Origin: Vibrio sp. D404a
Lineage (GTDB): Bacteria; Pseudomonadota; Gammaproteobacteria; Enterobacterales; Vibrionaceae
Reading direction: 5' to 3'
DNA length: 64,000 nt
NCBI RefSeq assembly: GCF_030248535.1
Contig: NZ_JAHGAJ010000046.1
Span: forward strand, 1 to 64,000
The position numbers and the translations under genes are program-made. Under the pieces are notes generated by a model. It was not told the origin of the DNA. It did not search any database and saw only the letters and a program-made list of their open reading frames with translations. Numbering within the stretch: position 1 is the stretch's first letter; the number at the start of each line of letters is the position of its first letter. Of this stretch, positions 1 through 8,724 are shown in pieces.

Positions 1-40
1 GCGAGATGCGAGAGAATATGACAAAGCCAAATTACAGGCA

Positions 41-68
41 ATAAAAAAGGAGAGCCTAAGCTCTCCTT
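41..68 (-). terminator. Intrinsic terminator of the thrS-infC-rpmI-rplT operon
   Basis: On the minus strand a 9-bp stem (positions 60-68 pairing with 47-55, four-base loop) is followed by a run of six T residues. It lies about 27 bases beyond the rplT stop codon and closes the operon. Confidence 0.85.
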
Positions 69-94
69 CTCTTAATCCTAAATGCAAACTCTAA

Positions 95-448
95 TTAAAG
101 AGCAGCTTTTGCTTTTTCAACTAGAACTGCGAATGCAGCTTTGTCGAATACCGCGATGTCAGCAAGGATCTTACGGTCGATCTCGATAGATGCTTTCTTA
201 AGACCGTTGATGAAACGGCTGTAAGATAGACCATTCTGACGAGATGCAGCGTTGATACGTGCAATCCATAGTTGACGGAATTGACGTTTCTTGTTGCGAC
301 GGTCACGGTAAGCGTATTGACCAGCTTTAGTAACTGCTTGGAAAGCTACGCGGTAAACACGAGAACGTGCACCGTAGTAACCTTTAGCTTGTTTTAGAAC
401 TTTCTTATGACGTGCACGAGCTTGTACACCACGTTTTACGCGAGGCAT
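95..448 (-). CDS. rplT: 50S ribosomal protein L20
   Basis: A 117-residue basic protein of the usual bacterial L20 length. It starts MPRVKRGVQARARHKKVLK, the conserved N-terminal tail that threads into 23S rRNA domain II. L20 is needed early in 50S assembly. In E. coli it also represses translation of the rpmI-rplT mRNA by binding a leader structure that mimics its rRNA site. It is the last gene of the operon, 41 bases after rpmI, with AGGAGAAGC-type Shine-Dalgarno bases ahead of its ATG. The identification rests on near-complete agreement with the family; nothing about it is odd. Confidence 0.98.
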   Translation of the reverse strand: MPRVKRGVQARARHKKVLKQAKGYYGARSRVYRVAFQAVTKAGQYAYRDRRNKKRQFRQLWIARINAASRQNGLSYSRFINGLKKASIEIDRKILADIAVFDKAAFAVLVEKAKAAL

Positions 449-489
449 TATGCTTCTCCTAAACTAAACGATTATTAAACTAAAAAGAA

Positions 490-684
490 TTAAGCGTATG
501 GCATCATACGAGCAACTGCAGCCACTTCACACTTAGGAAGGATTGCATTTGGACGTAGTTGACGCTTGTTCTTAGTAGTACGCTTAGTCAGGATGTGACG
601 TTTACCAGCGTGCTTAAACTTAATACCACCAGCAGTTTTCTGGAAACGCTTAGCAGCACCTTTGTTGGTTTTCATCTTAGGCAT
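490..684 (-). CDS. rpmI: 50S ribosomal protein L35
   Basis: A 64-residue, very lysine/arginine-rich protein with the L35 hallmarks MPKMKTNKGAAKRF near the start and HILTKRTTKNKRQLR in the middle. It is a small component of the large ribosomal subunit. It sits between infC and rplT in the standard gammaproteobacterial order. Its translation is probably co-regulated with rplT by L20 feedback, as in E. coli. The preceding 104-base gap holds a strong UUCG-capped hairpin, which could modulate read-through from infC. Confidence 0.97.
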   Translation of the reverse strand: MPKMKTNKGAAKRFQKTAGGIKFKHAGKRHILTKRTTKNKRQLRPNAILPKCEVAAVARMMPYA

Positions 685-738
685 GATGAATAACTCCGCA
701 TTGTTGAGTTGTTAATAACATAGTAATTAGGGCGAATA

Positions 739-766
739 AAACCCCGCAACCGAAGGCTGCAGGGTT
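739..766 (-). promoter_or_regulatory. UUCG-capped hairpin between infC and rpmI
   Basis: On the minus strand an approximately 11-bp stem (AACCCTGCAGCC pairing with GGTTGCGGGGTT, mostly Watson-Crick) closes a TTCG loop and is followed by TTTATT. It looks like a partial terminator or attenuator. It could instead form part of the rpmI leader structure on which L20 acts. Sequence alone does not decide between these. Confidence 0.6.
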
Positions 767-788
767 CAATTACTTGCAAAGCCGTTAA

Positions 789-1340
789 TTACTTCTTTTT
801 AGGGGCCAATACCATGATCATCTGGCGACCTTCGATTCGAGTCGGGAAAGATTCTACAACAGCTAAATCTACTGTATCTTCTTTCAGACGATTCAAAACG
901 TCGACACCGATGTCTTGGTGAGCCATTTCGCGGCCACGGAAGCGAATTGTTACCTTCACTTTGTTGCCGTCTTCTAGGAAACGCGTCAGGTTGCGTAGTT
1001 TTACCTGATAGTCTCCAATATCAGTTCCAGGACGGAATTTTACTTCCTTAATCTGAATCTGCTTTTGCTTTTTCTTCTGCTCTTTCGCAGCTTTGCTCTT
1101 CTCGAAGAGGAACTTACCGTAGTCCATCACACGACAAACTGGCGGCTCGGCGTTAGGGCTGATCTCTACAAGATCCATACCAGCTTCTACAGCTGCATCA
1201 AGCGCTTCTTGGATAGAAACGATACCAACGGCTTCGCCGTCAGCGCCTGTTAGACGAACTTCACGAACGCCACGAATTTCACCGTTTAAACGATGCTGGT
1301 TTTGTTTGGCCGGTTGTTGGCCACGTCTTCCGCCTTTAAT
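789..1340 (-). CDS. infC: Translation initiation factor IF-3 (ATT start)
   Basis: IF-3 binds the 30S subunit, prevents premature 50S joining and proofreads the start codon. I place the start at ATT (1340-1338), giving 183 residues beginning (M)KGGRRGQQP, which matches the KGGKR start of E. coli IF-3 (180 residues). The first in-frame ATG lies 54 codons further in and would remove most of the N-terminal domain. A GGAGGA Shine-Dalgarno overlaps the thrS end, and the ATT lies just three bases beyond the thrS TAA, so the two are translationally coupled. In E. coli the AUU start lets IF-3 repress its own translation. The C-terminal domain contains FRGREMAHQDIG and ends VLAPKKK. Confidence 0.96.
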   Translation of the reverse strand: MKGGRRGQQPAKQNQHRLNGEIRGVREVRLTGADGEAVGIVSIQEALDAAVEAGMDLVEISPNAEPPVCRVMDYGKFLFEKSKAAKEQKKKQKQIQIKEVKFRPGTDIGDYQVKLRNLTRFLEDGNKVKVTIRFRGREMAHQDIGVDVLNRLKEDTVDLAVVESFPTRIEGRQMIMVLAPKKK

Positions 1341-1343
1341 AGC

Positions 1344-3272
1344 TTATTCCTCCAGATTGAGCTTACGGCTAGAAACCTCGGCTTGGATGTAAGAAATAAA
1401 GTCATCCACTTTAAACTTGCCTAGGTCTTTGCCTTTACGTGTACGTACTGCAATTTCGCCGGCTTCCATTTCTTGGTCACCACATACGAGCATGAACGGT
1501 ACACGTTTCAAAGTGTGTTCGCGGATTTTAAAGCCTATCTTCTCATTTCTCAAGTCTGCTTTGACTCTAAATCCACTTTTTTGCAGTTTTTTCGTAATTT
1601 CTTGTACGTATTCAGACTGTTTGTCAGTAATACCCATTACAACTGCTTGTTCTGGCGCCAACCACGTTGGGAAGAAGCCAGCGTATTCTTCAATAAGAAT
1701 ACCGATGAAGCGCTCTAGTGAACCTAAAATCGCGCGGTGAATCATAACTGGCGTGTGACGCTCGTTATCTTCACCAACGTAAGTTGCACCTAGACGCTCT
1801 GGTAATGCAAAATCGAGCTGCACTGTACCACATTGCCATGCACGGTCCAAACAATCATGCAAAGTAAATTCAATCTTAGGTCCGTAGAATGCACCCTCGC
1901 CTTCTTGAATCTCGTATGCGATTTCCATTGCTTCTAGTGCTTGCTTAAGGTCAGCCTCAGCACGGTCCCACATTTCGTCAGAACCTACGCGTTGCTCTGG
2001 ACGAGTAGACAGCTTAACAACAATGTTTTCGAAACCGAAAGTTGTGTAAGTGTCGTAAACCATTTCAATACAAGCTTTAACTTCTTGTTGAACTTGGTCT
2101 TCAGTACAGAATACGTGTGCATCATCTTGAGTGAAGCCACGAACACGCATGATGCCGTGAAGTGCACCTGATGGCTCGTTACGGTGACATGAGCCGAACT
2201 CAGCCATACGTAGCGGTAAATCACGGTAAGATTTCAGACCTTGGTTGAAGATCTGTACGTGACCTGGACAGTTCATTGGCTTGATAGCGTACTCACGGTT
2301 CTCTGAAGAAGTCGTGAACATCGCTTCTGCGTACTTATCCCAGTGACCAGAACGTTCCCAAAGAACACGGTCCATCATTAGAGGACCTTTTACTTCTTGG
2401 TACTCGTATTCGTTCAGTTTTTGACGAATGAATACTTCTAGCTCACGGAAGATAGTCCAACCGTTGTGGTGCCAGAACACCATGCCAGGTGCTTCTTGCT
2501 GCATGTGGAATAGATCCAATGCTTTACCGATTTTACGGTGGTCACGCTTAGCTGCTTCTTCTAGACGAACTAGGTGAGCTTTAAGCGCTTTCTTGTCATG
2601 GAATGCAGTGCCGTAGATACGTTGAAGCATCTTGTTGTCACTGTTACCACGCCAGTAAGCACCAGCTACGTTTAGTAGCGTGAAGTGCTGACAGAAACCC
2701 ATATGTGGTACGTGTGGACCACGACACATATCGATGTATTCTTCATGGTGGTATAGGCCTGGACGGTCGTCTTTAGAAACGTTCTCGTCAAGGATTTCCA
2801 TTTTGTATGTTTCGCCGCGTGCTTCGAAAGCATCACGCGCTTCCTGCCAGCTAACTTTCTTCTTAACAACCTGGTATTTGGTCTTTGCCAGCTCTTTCAT
2901 ACGCTTTTCAATCTTCTCAAGATCTTCTTGCGTTAGAGAGTGCTCTAGGTCGATGTCGTAGTAGAAGCCGTTGTCGATCGTTGGACCGATCGCCATTTTT
3001 GCTTCTGGGAATAGCTGCTTAACAGCGTGACCAAGAAGGTGAGCACAAGAGTGACGTACGATTTCAAGACCATCTACTTCATCTTTAGCGGTGATGATTT
3101 CTAGGCTTGCATCGTTCTCGATTAGGTCGCAAGCATCAACGCGTTCGCCATCTACACGACCAGCGATGGTTGCTTTCGCAAGACCAGGACCGATTGATAG
3201 GGCAACATCTAGAGTTGATACAGGGTTGTCAAATTGACGCTGACTGCCGTCAGGAAGAGTAATAATTGGCAT
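1344..3272 (-). CDS. thrS: Threonyl-tRNA synthetase
   Basis: This enzyme charges tRNA-Thr with threonine in the cytoplasm. The 642 residues match the E. coli enzyme in length. In order they show an N-terminal TGS domain (about 1-62), the editing domain with HSCAHLLGHA (zinc/editing histidines, near residue 73), the class II catalytic core with MNCPGHVQIF and GSCHRNEPSGALHG, and the anticodon-binding domain (last 100 residues, VKADLRNEKIGFKIREH). I chose ATG 3272 because it follows AAAGGA at the right spacing and gives MPIITLPDGS as in E. coli; an upstream extension to 3311 would run through the leader hairpin. It is first gene of the operon and probably autoregulated through that leader. Confidence 0.97.
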   Translation of the reverse strand: MPIITLPDGSQRQFDNPVSTLDVALSIGPGLAKATIAGRVDGERVDACDLIENDASLEIITAKDEVDGLEIVRHSCAHLLGHAVKQLFPEAKMAIGPTIDNGFYYDIDLEHSLTQEDLEKIEKRMKELAKTKYQVVKKKVSWQEARDAFEARGETYKMEILDENVSKDDRPGLYHHEEYIDMCRGPHVPHMGFCQHFTLLNVAGAYWRGNSDNKMLQRIYGTAFHDKKALKAHLVRLEEAAKRDHRKIGKALDLFHMQQEAPGMVFWHHNGWTIFRELEVFIRQKLNEYEYQEVKGPLMMDRVLWERSGHWDKYAEAMFTTSSENREYAIKPMNCPGHVQIFNQGLKSYRDLPLRMAEFGSCHRNEPSGALHGIMRVRGFTQDDAHVFCTEDQVQQEVKACIEMVYDTYTTFGFENIVVKLSTRPEQRVGSDEMWDRAEADLKQALEAMEIAYEIQEGEGAFYGPKIEFTLHDCLDRAWQCGTVQLDFALPERLGATYVGEDNERHTPVMIHRAILGSLERFIGILIEEYAGFFPTWLAPEQAVVMGITDKQSEYVQEITKKLQKSGFRVKADLRNEKIGFKIREHTLKRVPFMLVCGDQEMEAGEIAVRTRKGKDLGKFKVDDFISYIQAEVSSRKLNLEE

Positions 3273-3290
3273 TATTTGTCCTTTACAGTG

Positions 3291-3356
3291 GTGTTGCACA
3301 CCAAGCAACACATGAAAATGTTTAATATATGTCGGTCAACCAATCAGAATTGGTTG
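3291..3356 (-). promoter_or_regulatory. thrS leader with tRNA-Thr anticodon-arm mimic
   Basis: Two hairpins precede thrS on the minus strand. The one nearer the start (3311-3291) has a perfect 7-bp stem and a seven-base loop, TTGGTGT: the U-U-GGU-x-x arrangement of a tRNA-Thr(GGU) anticodon loop. It lies 19-39 bases before the ATG. The second (3356-3337) has an 8-bp perfect stem with a four-base loop. In E. coli, ThrRS represses its own mRNA by binding two tRNA-like arms at equivalent places. The structure is seen directly; the regulatory role is inferred from that precedent. Confidence 0.7.
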
Positions 3357-3594
3357 GGGATATATGAGTAAGTAAAATTCACTTTTCAAGAAACAAATAC
3401 AGATGCCCCTTTAAAAAGTGAGCAAGCATTGTAACGAATTAATATTAAATAACAATGACCGCTTTTTACCGTCCACTCCGACTAAGCATGAAAAACCAAA
3501 AATTCAAACAAAAAAACCAAAGTTAATAAGATGTTAAATCGCTCTTTTACCACTACGCTTAACTTACTATCGCTAGTTAACCTTGGGGGTGGGA

Positions 3595-4572
3595 ATGAAC
3601 AACAGAGTCATAATTCAAACGCTAAGCTTTGTTTCTCTATTTTGTGCCTTACCGAGCTTTGCCAACGATGATTACGGGCCATTACTGAGCTATTCGCAAT
3701 CTCCTATGCACTCCGCCCGACATACGCCCACTTTGCGCTCAGGCTTTCCCATGTATGAGCAAGAAATAGAGCTATTCGCCAGTTTTACTGCCGCGAGTAT
3801 TTGGGCAAACTCTGATGACTACCATCTCGATTATTATCAGAATCAACTCCACACTGGACTGCGTTGGCAAATACACGAAGATTGGCAGCTTGAGCTCAAT
3901 TATCGATGGCTATATGCAGGCAATAACCACCTTGATAGTTTAATCATCGACTTCCATGACTTCTTCAGTATTGACCAAGCAGGCCGCGACCAAAAAGATA
4001 AACATGAGTTCGATATCTATGCTCCTCAACATGGTGTCAACATTTCCGATTTCTCTGGGGACACCCTGACCAGCGCCTTTACGCTTTATAGCCAGTACCA
4101 ATTCATCAATACCCAATCGCATGGTTTGTCCCTAGGTGTCGCCCTATATAAGAACAACGTAAACAATGGGATTTTTAAAGGGGAAAGTTTTGAGCAAAGC
4201 GCTCAAGTTAATTACAGCTATGCTTTTACGCAGCAAAGTATCTATACCTCATTCGCCATCAGTCATCAGTCCGACTACGAGAGAGAAAATGATTTCCCGC
4301 ACAAAAGCACCCTACTCTCATTTATGGCAGGTTATCGCTTAGAACTAATAACCAATCATGAACTGCATTTGGAGTATCGATGGTATGAAGGTGCAGAAAA
4401 TGGCAACACAGAGTTTTCAGAAGCGGCCAACGAGATCCTTTTTGGTTATCGTTATAAATCGCCTCTCGGTGCCATTGAACTCTCTATTATTGAAAACATC
4501 GTTAATATGGACAATTCGACCGATGTGGGTTTCCAGATCGCTTACCGTTACCGGATTAAAAACAGCGAGTAA
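3595..4572 (+). CDS. Outer-membrane beta-barrel protein, DUF3187-like
   Basis: A 325-residue protein with a clear Sec signal peptide (MNNRVIIQTLSFVSLFCALPSFA, cleaved before NDDYG). The body is rich in alternating aromatic/polar strands and ends in a barrel-like strand (VGFQIAYRYRIKNSE). The early GPLLSYSQSPMHS segment and the FHDFFSIDQAGRD segment resemble DUF3187 proteins of Vibrio and related bacteria, which have no established function. I chose ATG 3595 over TTG 3583 because the GGGGGTGGG ahead of it is the only ribosome-binding candidate. It is monocistronic and followed by a hairpin shared with the converging gene. A passive pore or structural role is possible but not shown. Confidence 0.7.
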   Translation: MNNRVIIQTLSFVSLFCALPSFANDDYGPLLSYSQSPMHSARHTPTLRSGFPMYEQEIELFASFTAASIWANSDDYHLDYYQNQLHTGLRWQIHEDWQLELNYRWLYAGNNHLDSLIIDFHDFFSIDQAGRDQKDKHEFDIYAPQHGVNISDFSGDTLTSAFTLYSQYQFINTQSHGLSLGVALYKNNVNNGIFKGESFEQSAQVNYSYAFTQQSIYTSFAISHQSDYERENDFPHKSTLLSFMAGYRLELITNHELHLEYRWYEGAENGNTEFSEAANEILFGYRYKSPLGAIELSIIENIVNMDNSTDVGFQIAYRYRIKNSE

Positions 4573-4614
4573 GTAACCTCTTAAATGTCCGTACTCAAAG
4601 AACTGGACACAAAA

Positions 4615-4641
4615 AAGCCGTGATTGAACACGGCTCATTTT
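4615..4641 (-). terminator. Terminator downstream of the Spo0M-family gene
   Basis: GCCGTG (4617-4622) pairs with CACGGC (4629-4634), extended by A-T pairs. Read on the minus strand the stem is followed by six T residues. The plus-strand side has TCATTTT, so it may also stop transcription of the 3595-4572 gene. Confidence 0.75.
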
Positions 4642-4705
4642 GATGGTGCCTAAGTTTTGATGATACTTAAGCTTTGATGATGCTCAGTTAATACGCTTTC
4701 GTCAG

Positions 4706-5449
4706 TTAAGAGCTCATGATACGAGAAACAGCTGCACGGATATCGCTATCAGACGCATTGATTGGCAGGCTAAATGAGATGTATTGATCGCCGCGGAAGC
4801 TTAATGAACGATCGATTTCAGCTAAGCAGTGAACCGTGTTGCCATTTACGATAAATGAAAGCTCAATCTCTTTGTTATTGATAAAGCCACCGCTTCTAAA
4901 TTCTATCTCTTGATAGCAACCCGAAACAGATGAGAATGTATTTCCTTTTAGGTAGCCTTTCTCGACGTCAGCTTTTACCATTGCCATGCCTGATTCTTCA
5001 ACACCTTGAATGATTTTAGCCACCGTTGGTAGTGGCTTAACGGTAATGAAATCACGATCTTTCGGGTCGATAGCGAAACCAATATCTAGATTAGTTTCCA
5101 CCCACACATGGCACTGATTCATTTTCGCGTTAAGTGCCGTGATTGGTGTTTCATCATTCAGTTTTAAGCGAAACGGAACCTGCTTAGTTTCACCCGGTTG
5201 AATGGTGAACGGCTCTACAGCTTGAATACGGCCTAATGAAAACGTCTCATAACTGGTGCTGTCCTCAGTTTCTACTTTCACTTCGGTATTCAATACCAAG
5301 TTAATCAGATCAATCTGCTGTTCAACATCACCACCCAAAATGTGGACGTTGCCAGACAACTCACCACCTTGAAACACTTCAATATTATCCAAAACGGTAT
5401 CGACCTTCGCAGCACCAATACCCAGTGACGCTTTAAGTTTCTTAAACAT
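4706..5449 (-). CDS. Spo0M-family (arrestin-like) protein
   Basis: A 247-residue cytoplasmic protein starting MFKKLKASLGIGAAKVDTVL, with GGELSGNVHILGGDVEQQID following, typical of the SpoOM family. Such proteins have an arrestin-like beta-sandwich fold. In Bacillus, Spo0M affects sporulation and cytoskeletal interactions; its role in Vibrio is unknown and sporulation does not apply. ATG 5449 is chosen because AAAGGGAAAGT precedes it; the longer frame to 5530 has no ribosome-binding site. It is monocistronic, divergent from hutC, with its own terminator. Confidence 0.8.
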   Translation of the reverse strand: MFKKLKASLGIGAAKVDTVLDNIEVFQGGELSGNVHILGGDVEQQIDLINLVLNTEVKVETEDSTSYETFSLGRIQAVEPFTIQPGETKQVPFRLKLNDETPITALNAKMNQCHVWVETNLDIGFAIDPKDRDFITVKPLPTVAKIIQGVEESGMAMVKADVEKGYLKGNTFSSVSGCYQEIEFRSGGFINNKEIELSFIVNGNTVHCLAEIDRSLSFRGDQYISFSLPINASDSDIRAAVSRIMSS

Positions 5450-5610
5450 ACTTTCCCTTTTTAGAATTATCTTTTTGAAAGACTTAGACCATCTGACAAC
5501 AAATTTGCTGTAGTTACACATGATTAGCAAGTAATTTGCCCCATGGATGAGTTATTACACCACACATTTCGTGTAAATATTGTAATCATGTGTAGATCAG
5601 GTACTCTATT

Positions 5611-5620
5611 TGTATAGTCA
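5611..5620 (+). promoter_or_regulatory. Degenerate HutC operator upstream of hutC
   Basis: TGTATAGTCA, preceded by TT and followed by ATT, agrees at eight of ten positions with the TGTATATACA site in front of hutI. It lies 15 bases before the hutC ATG, suggesting that hutC represses itself. Confidence 0.45.
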
Positions 5621-5634
5621 ATTGAGGTACCAGT

Positions 5635-6348
5635 ATGTCGAACGCGCCGTTATATTTACAGATCAAGCAGTTTATTGATGACAAGATCGCTATGGGTCAC
5701 TGGCCTCCCGGGCACAGAATCACCACAGAGTTAGAGCTGACAAAGCAGTTTAACGTTAGCCGAATGACAGTAAATAAAGCGATTAGAGATCTAGTGAGCG
5801 AGGGGAAATTAGCTCGTAAGCCGCGCGTTGGCACGTTTGTTTGTGAACCGTCAGAAAAAGCTCAATCCCCTCTACTAGACATCAATAACATTGCTCAAGA
5901 GATACGTGAGCGAGGACAAACCCACCGTAGTAAAGTCATTAAGCACTTGAAGATAAACGCCGATGAAAAAACAGCGATGCAGTTAGGGGTGATGATCAAT
6001 ACTGCTGTTTTCTATAGTGAAATCATCCATTTTTCTGACAACACACCAACGCAATTGGAATGTCGATGGGTCAATTCAGACATTGTTCCTAATTACCTCG
6101 AACAAGACTTTACGCACTCTACACCCAATGAATACCTATCTAATAATTGCCCTCTCAGTGCGATTGAACACACCGTTGAGGCCATTGTGCCGGAGCCTAG
6201 AGTTCAAGAGAGCCTAGAAATGAAAGCCAACGAACCATGCCTATTGCTCAATCGTCGCACATGGAGCGAAGAGCGCTTGGTTAGCTTTGCCCTGCTGTAT
6301 CACCCTGGTTCTAAATACAAATTAAGCTCCAAGATACTACTCAATTAA
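5635..6348 (+). CDS. hutC: Histidine utilisation repressor (GntR family)
   Basis: A 237-residue regulator. Residues about 5-70 form a GntR winged helix-turn-helix (TTELELTKQFNVSRMTVNKA), and about 90-235 form a UTRA ligand-binding domain of the HutC subfamily (LECRWVNSDIVPNYLEQDF; CLLLNRRTW). In studied gammaproteobacteria HutC represses the hut genes and is released by urocanate, the first product of histidine breakdown. It lies 102 bases upstream of hutI on the same strand, with its own promoter region and a degenerate operator before it. The short distance would also allow read-through into hutIGUH. Confidence 0.93.
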   Translation: MSNAPLYLQIKQFIDDKIAMGHWPPGHRITTELELTKQFNVSRMTVNKAIRDLVSEGKLARKPRVGTFVCEPSEKAQSPLLDINNIAQEIRERGQTHRSKVIKHLKINADEKTAMQLGVMINTAVFYSEIIHFSDNTPTQLECRWVNSDIVPNYLEQDFTHSTPNEYLSNNCPLSAIEHTVEAIVPEPRVQESLEMKANEPCLLLNRRTWSEERLVSFALLYHPGSKYKLSSKILLN

Positions 6349-6422
6349 AGCACATCATCCTGCTTATCGATCACAAATTTGCAACATCAACTTGATTAGT
6401 TAAGTACTTTAGCCTATTTATT

Positions 6423-6432
6423 TGTATATACA
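6423..6432 (+). promoter_or_regulatory. HutC operator upstream of hutIGUH
   Basis: TGTATATACA is a perfect palindrome, flanked as TTTGTATATACATT, 19 bases before the hutI ATG. It fits the CTTGTATATACAAG-type sites known for HutC repressors. Its place between promoter and start suits repression by blocking transcription. Confidence 0.75.
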
Positions 6433-6450
6433 TTTAAACAAACAAGGTTA

Positions 6451-7698
6451 ATGATCGAAATGGTGGCAAGCTTGATCCTTAAAAACACACGCGTTAGCTC
6501 GATGGAACCAAGTCCTTTGGGCTACATCCCATCTGAGCCTCAAGATGTGTTAGTCATTGATGGCAAAATTGCTGAGATCGCCTCATCAGACGCGAACGCC
6601 TTTGCTGAACAAGTATCTAATTCAAGTCACCAAGTCATCGACTGTTCAGGCAAACTTGTCACTCCGGGTTTCATCGATAGCCACACTCATCTGGTTTATG
6701 CAGGAAATCGCGCTAACGAGTTTGAAATGCGACTAAACGGAGCGGCCTACACTGATATTGCAGCACAAGGCGGCGGGATCTTATCAACGGTTCGAGCAAC
6801 ACGTGCCGCAAGTGAAGAAGAGCTGATTGAATTGGCGCTACCACGACTCGATGGTCTGCTAAGCAGTGGCGTTACCACCGTTGAGGTTAAGTCGGGCTAT
6901 GGTTTGACACTCGAAGACGAGTTAAAAATGCTCAGAGCCGCAAAGGCACTCGAAAATCACCGCCGTGTACGCATCACAACCACACTTTTAGCGGCACATA
7001 CCGTTCCACCTGAGTTTAAAGACAACGCCGATCAGTATGTCGATCTCATCTGCGACACCATCATTCCACAAGTCGCTGCGGAAAAACTTGCAGATTCGGT
7101 GGATGTGTTTTGCGAATCGATTGGCTTCACCTTGGAACAAACCGAGCGCATCTTTCAAGCGGGCATAAAGCATGGCTTGTCCATCAAAGGTCACACAGAG
7201 CAACTCTCCAATATGGGTGGCAGCGCTTTAGCCGCAAAACTTGGAGCAACCTCCGTCGACCACATTGAATATCTCGATCTTGCAGGTGTAAAAGCACTGA
7301 GCGAAAACAATACCGTTGCAACGCTGCTACCAGGGGCTTTCTACTTTTTAAAAGAGACTCAGCTACCGCCTATCGAACTTCTACGGGAACACAAAGTGCC
7401 GATGGCGCTCGCGACCGACTTAAACCCGGGAACTTCACCCTTTGCTGATCTCACACTGATGATGAACATGGGCTGTACTCTCTTTGGTTTGACTCCAGAA
7501 GAGTCATTGAGAGGCGTTACCTGTCAAGCAGCGCAAGCTATTGGCAAAGCAGGCTCTCTTGGGAAAATTGCACAAGGTTACGATGCGGATTTCGCAATTT
7601 GGAACATCGAACATCCAGCGGATCTGAGTTATCAGGTCGGTGTACCACGTTTATCAAAACGTATTGTTGCAGGAGAGCTATGCCATGACAGCCTCTAA
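6451..7698 (+). CDS. hutI: Imidazolonepropionase
   Basis: Hydrolyses imidazolone-5-propionate to N-formimino-L-glutamate, the third step of histidine degradation. The 415-residue protein belongs to the metal-dependent amidohydrolase superfamily: DSHTHLVYAGNR supplies the HxH metal ligands (about residues 78 and 80), GHTEQLSNMGG a later histidine, and ATDLNPGTSP the aspartate at the end of the barrel. ATG 6451 follows AAGG at short spacing; a second ATG three codons on is possible. It is first in hutIGUH, and its last 14 bases overlap hutG. Confidence 0.96.
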   Translation: MIEMVASLILKNTRVSSMEPSPLGYIPSEPQDVLVIDGKIAEIASSDANAFAEQVSNSSHQVIDCSGKLVTPGFIDSHTHLVYAGNRANEFEMRLNGAAYTDIAAQGGGILSTVRATRAASEEELIELALPRLDGLLSSGVTTVEVKSGYGLTLEDELKMLRAAKALENHRRVRITTTLLAAHTVPPEFKDNADQYVDLICDTIIPQVAAEKLADSVDVFCESIGFTLEQTERIFQAGIKHGLSIKGHTEQLSNMGGSALAAKLGATSVDHIEYLDLAGVKALSENNTVATLLPGAFYFLKETQLPPIELLREHKVPMALATDLNPGTSPFADLTLMMNMGCTLFGLTPEESLRGVTCQAAQAIGKAGSLGKIAQGYDADFAIWNIEHPADLSYQVGVPRLSKRIVAGELCHDSL

Positions 7699-8680
7699 CC
7701 TGACCCAACACAATCATAATTGGACAGGTCGTGATGACCTAGAAGATGGTGCAGATGGCAAACGAGTTCACCACATCACGCAGGTCGTTGATTGCTTGAA
7801 CATACCCTCTGAACGAAGCGTTGCGCTTATCGGTTTTGAGACTGATGCTGGCGTCGCACGCAACAAAGGACGCGTAGGTGCTAAGCAATCACCAAACCTC
7901 ATTCGCCAAGCACTCGCGAATATGGCATGGCATAACCAAGCCAATGTTTACGATCTCGGAAATGTGACCTGTGAAGGTGATGATCTCACTAGCGCACAGA
8001 CGCAATGTGCAGAGGTGGTGACGAAAGCCCTAAATAAAACACGCACCATAGTGCTGGGAGGTGGACATGAGATCGCTTGGGCATCATTTCAAGGGTTAGC
8101 AAACCATCTTGATCATATATCACAAGGTCCATCACCTCGTATCGGCATCATCAATTTCGATGCGCATTTCGATTTGCGTGAACATGAAAGCGAGATTGCT
8201 GACGTCAAACCAAGCTCAGGTACGCCATTTAATCAGATTCATCAATGGTGCCAAACTAAAGGTTGGCCATTTCATTACGCTTGCTTGGGTGTCAGTGCGG
8301 CTAGCAATACGCAAGCTCTGTTTAAAAAAGCAGACGCACTCAATGTTTGGTATTTGAACGATCACCAGATCACTTACCCGAATTTAGTCGGTAACCTAGA
8401 AAAGCTCTCTGAATTCATCAAGCAATGTGACTACCTGTATCTCACCATAGATCTTGATGTGTTCCCAGCAGCAACAGCACCCGGGGTTAGCGCACCTGCA
8501 GCTCGTGGAGTGAGCTACGACATTCTTGCCCCGTTACTCGAACTAGTACTTCAACACCCAGATAAATTGCTACTCGCTGACATTGCCGAGTACAACCCAA
8601 ATTACGACATAGACCAACAAACCGCTCGGCTCGCTGCGCGCTTATGTTGGGATATCGCCAACGCTATGGCAAACGCATAA
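7685..8680 (+). CDS. hutG: Formimidoylglutamase
   Basis: Converts N-formimino-L-glutamate to glutamate and formamide. The 331 residues belong to the arginase/ureohydrolase family and carry its binuclear manganese-site motifs: GGGHEIAWA, NFDAHFDLR and TIDLDVFPAATAPGVSAPA. ATG 7685 was chosen because AGGAG sits nine bases before it and the 14-base overlap with hutI suits translational coupling; the longer frame from 7640 is unsupported. This one-step HutG route differs from the pathway that uses HutF and a deformylase. Confidence 0.95.
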   Translation: MTASNLTQHNHNWTGRDDLEDGADGKRVHHITQVVDCLNIPSERSVALIGFETDAGVARNKGRVGAKQSPNLIRQALANMAWHNQANVYDLGNVTCEGDDLTSAQTQCAEVVTKALNKTRTIVLGGGHEIAWASFQGLANHLDHISQGPSPRIGIINFDAHFDLREHESEIADVKPSSGTPFNQIHQWCQTKGWPFHYACLGVSAASNTQALFKKADALNVWYLNDHQITYPNLVGNLEKLSEFIKQCDYLYLTIDLDVFPAATAPGVSAPAARGVSYDILAPLLELVLQHPDKLLLADIAEYNPNYDIDQQTARLAARLCWDIANAMANA

Positions 8681-8724
8681 CTTTAATAAAAACAAAAGAT
8701 AACGTGAACATAAGGAAATCCAAC

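Noticed and set aside
1941..2224. Open frames on both strands inside thrS
   Set aside because: They are out-of-frame shadows of a highly conserved gene.
8644..8724. N-terminal extension of hutU into hutG
   Set aside because: A strong TAAGGAAA site precedes ATG 8725, which gives the conserved protein start.
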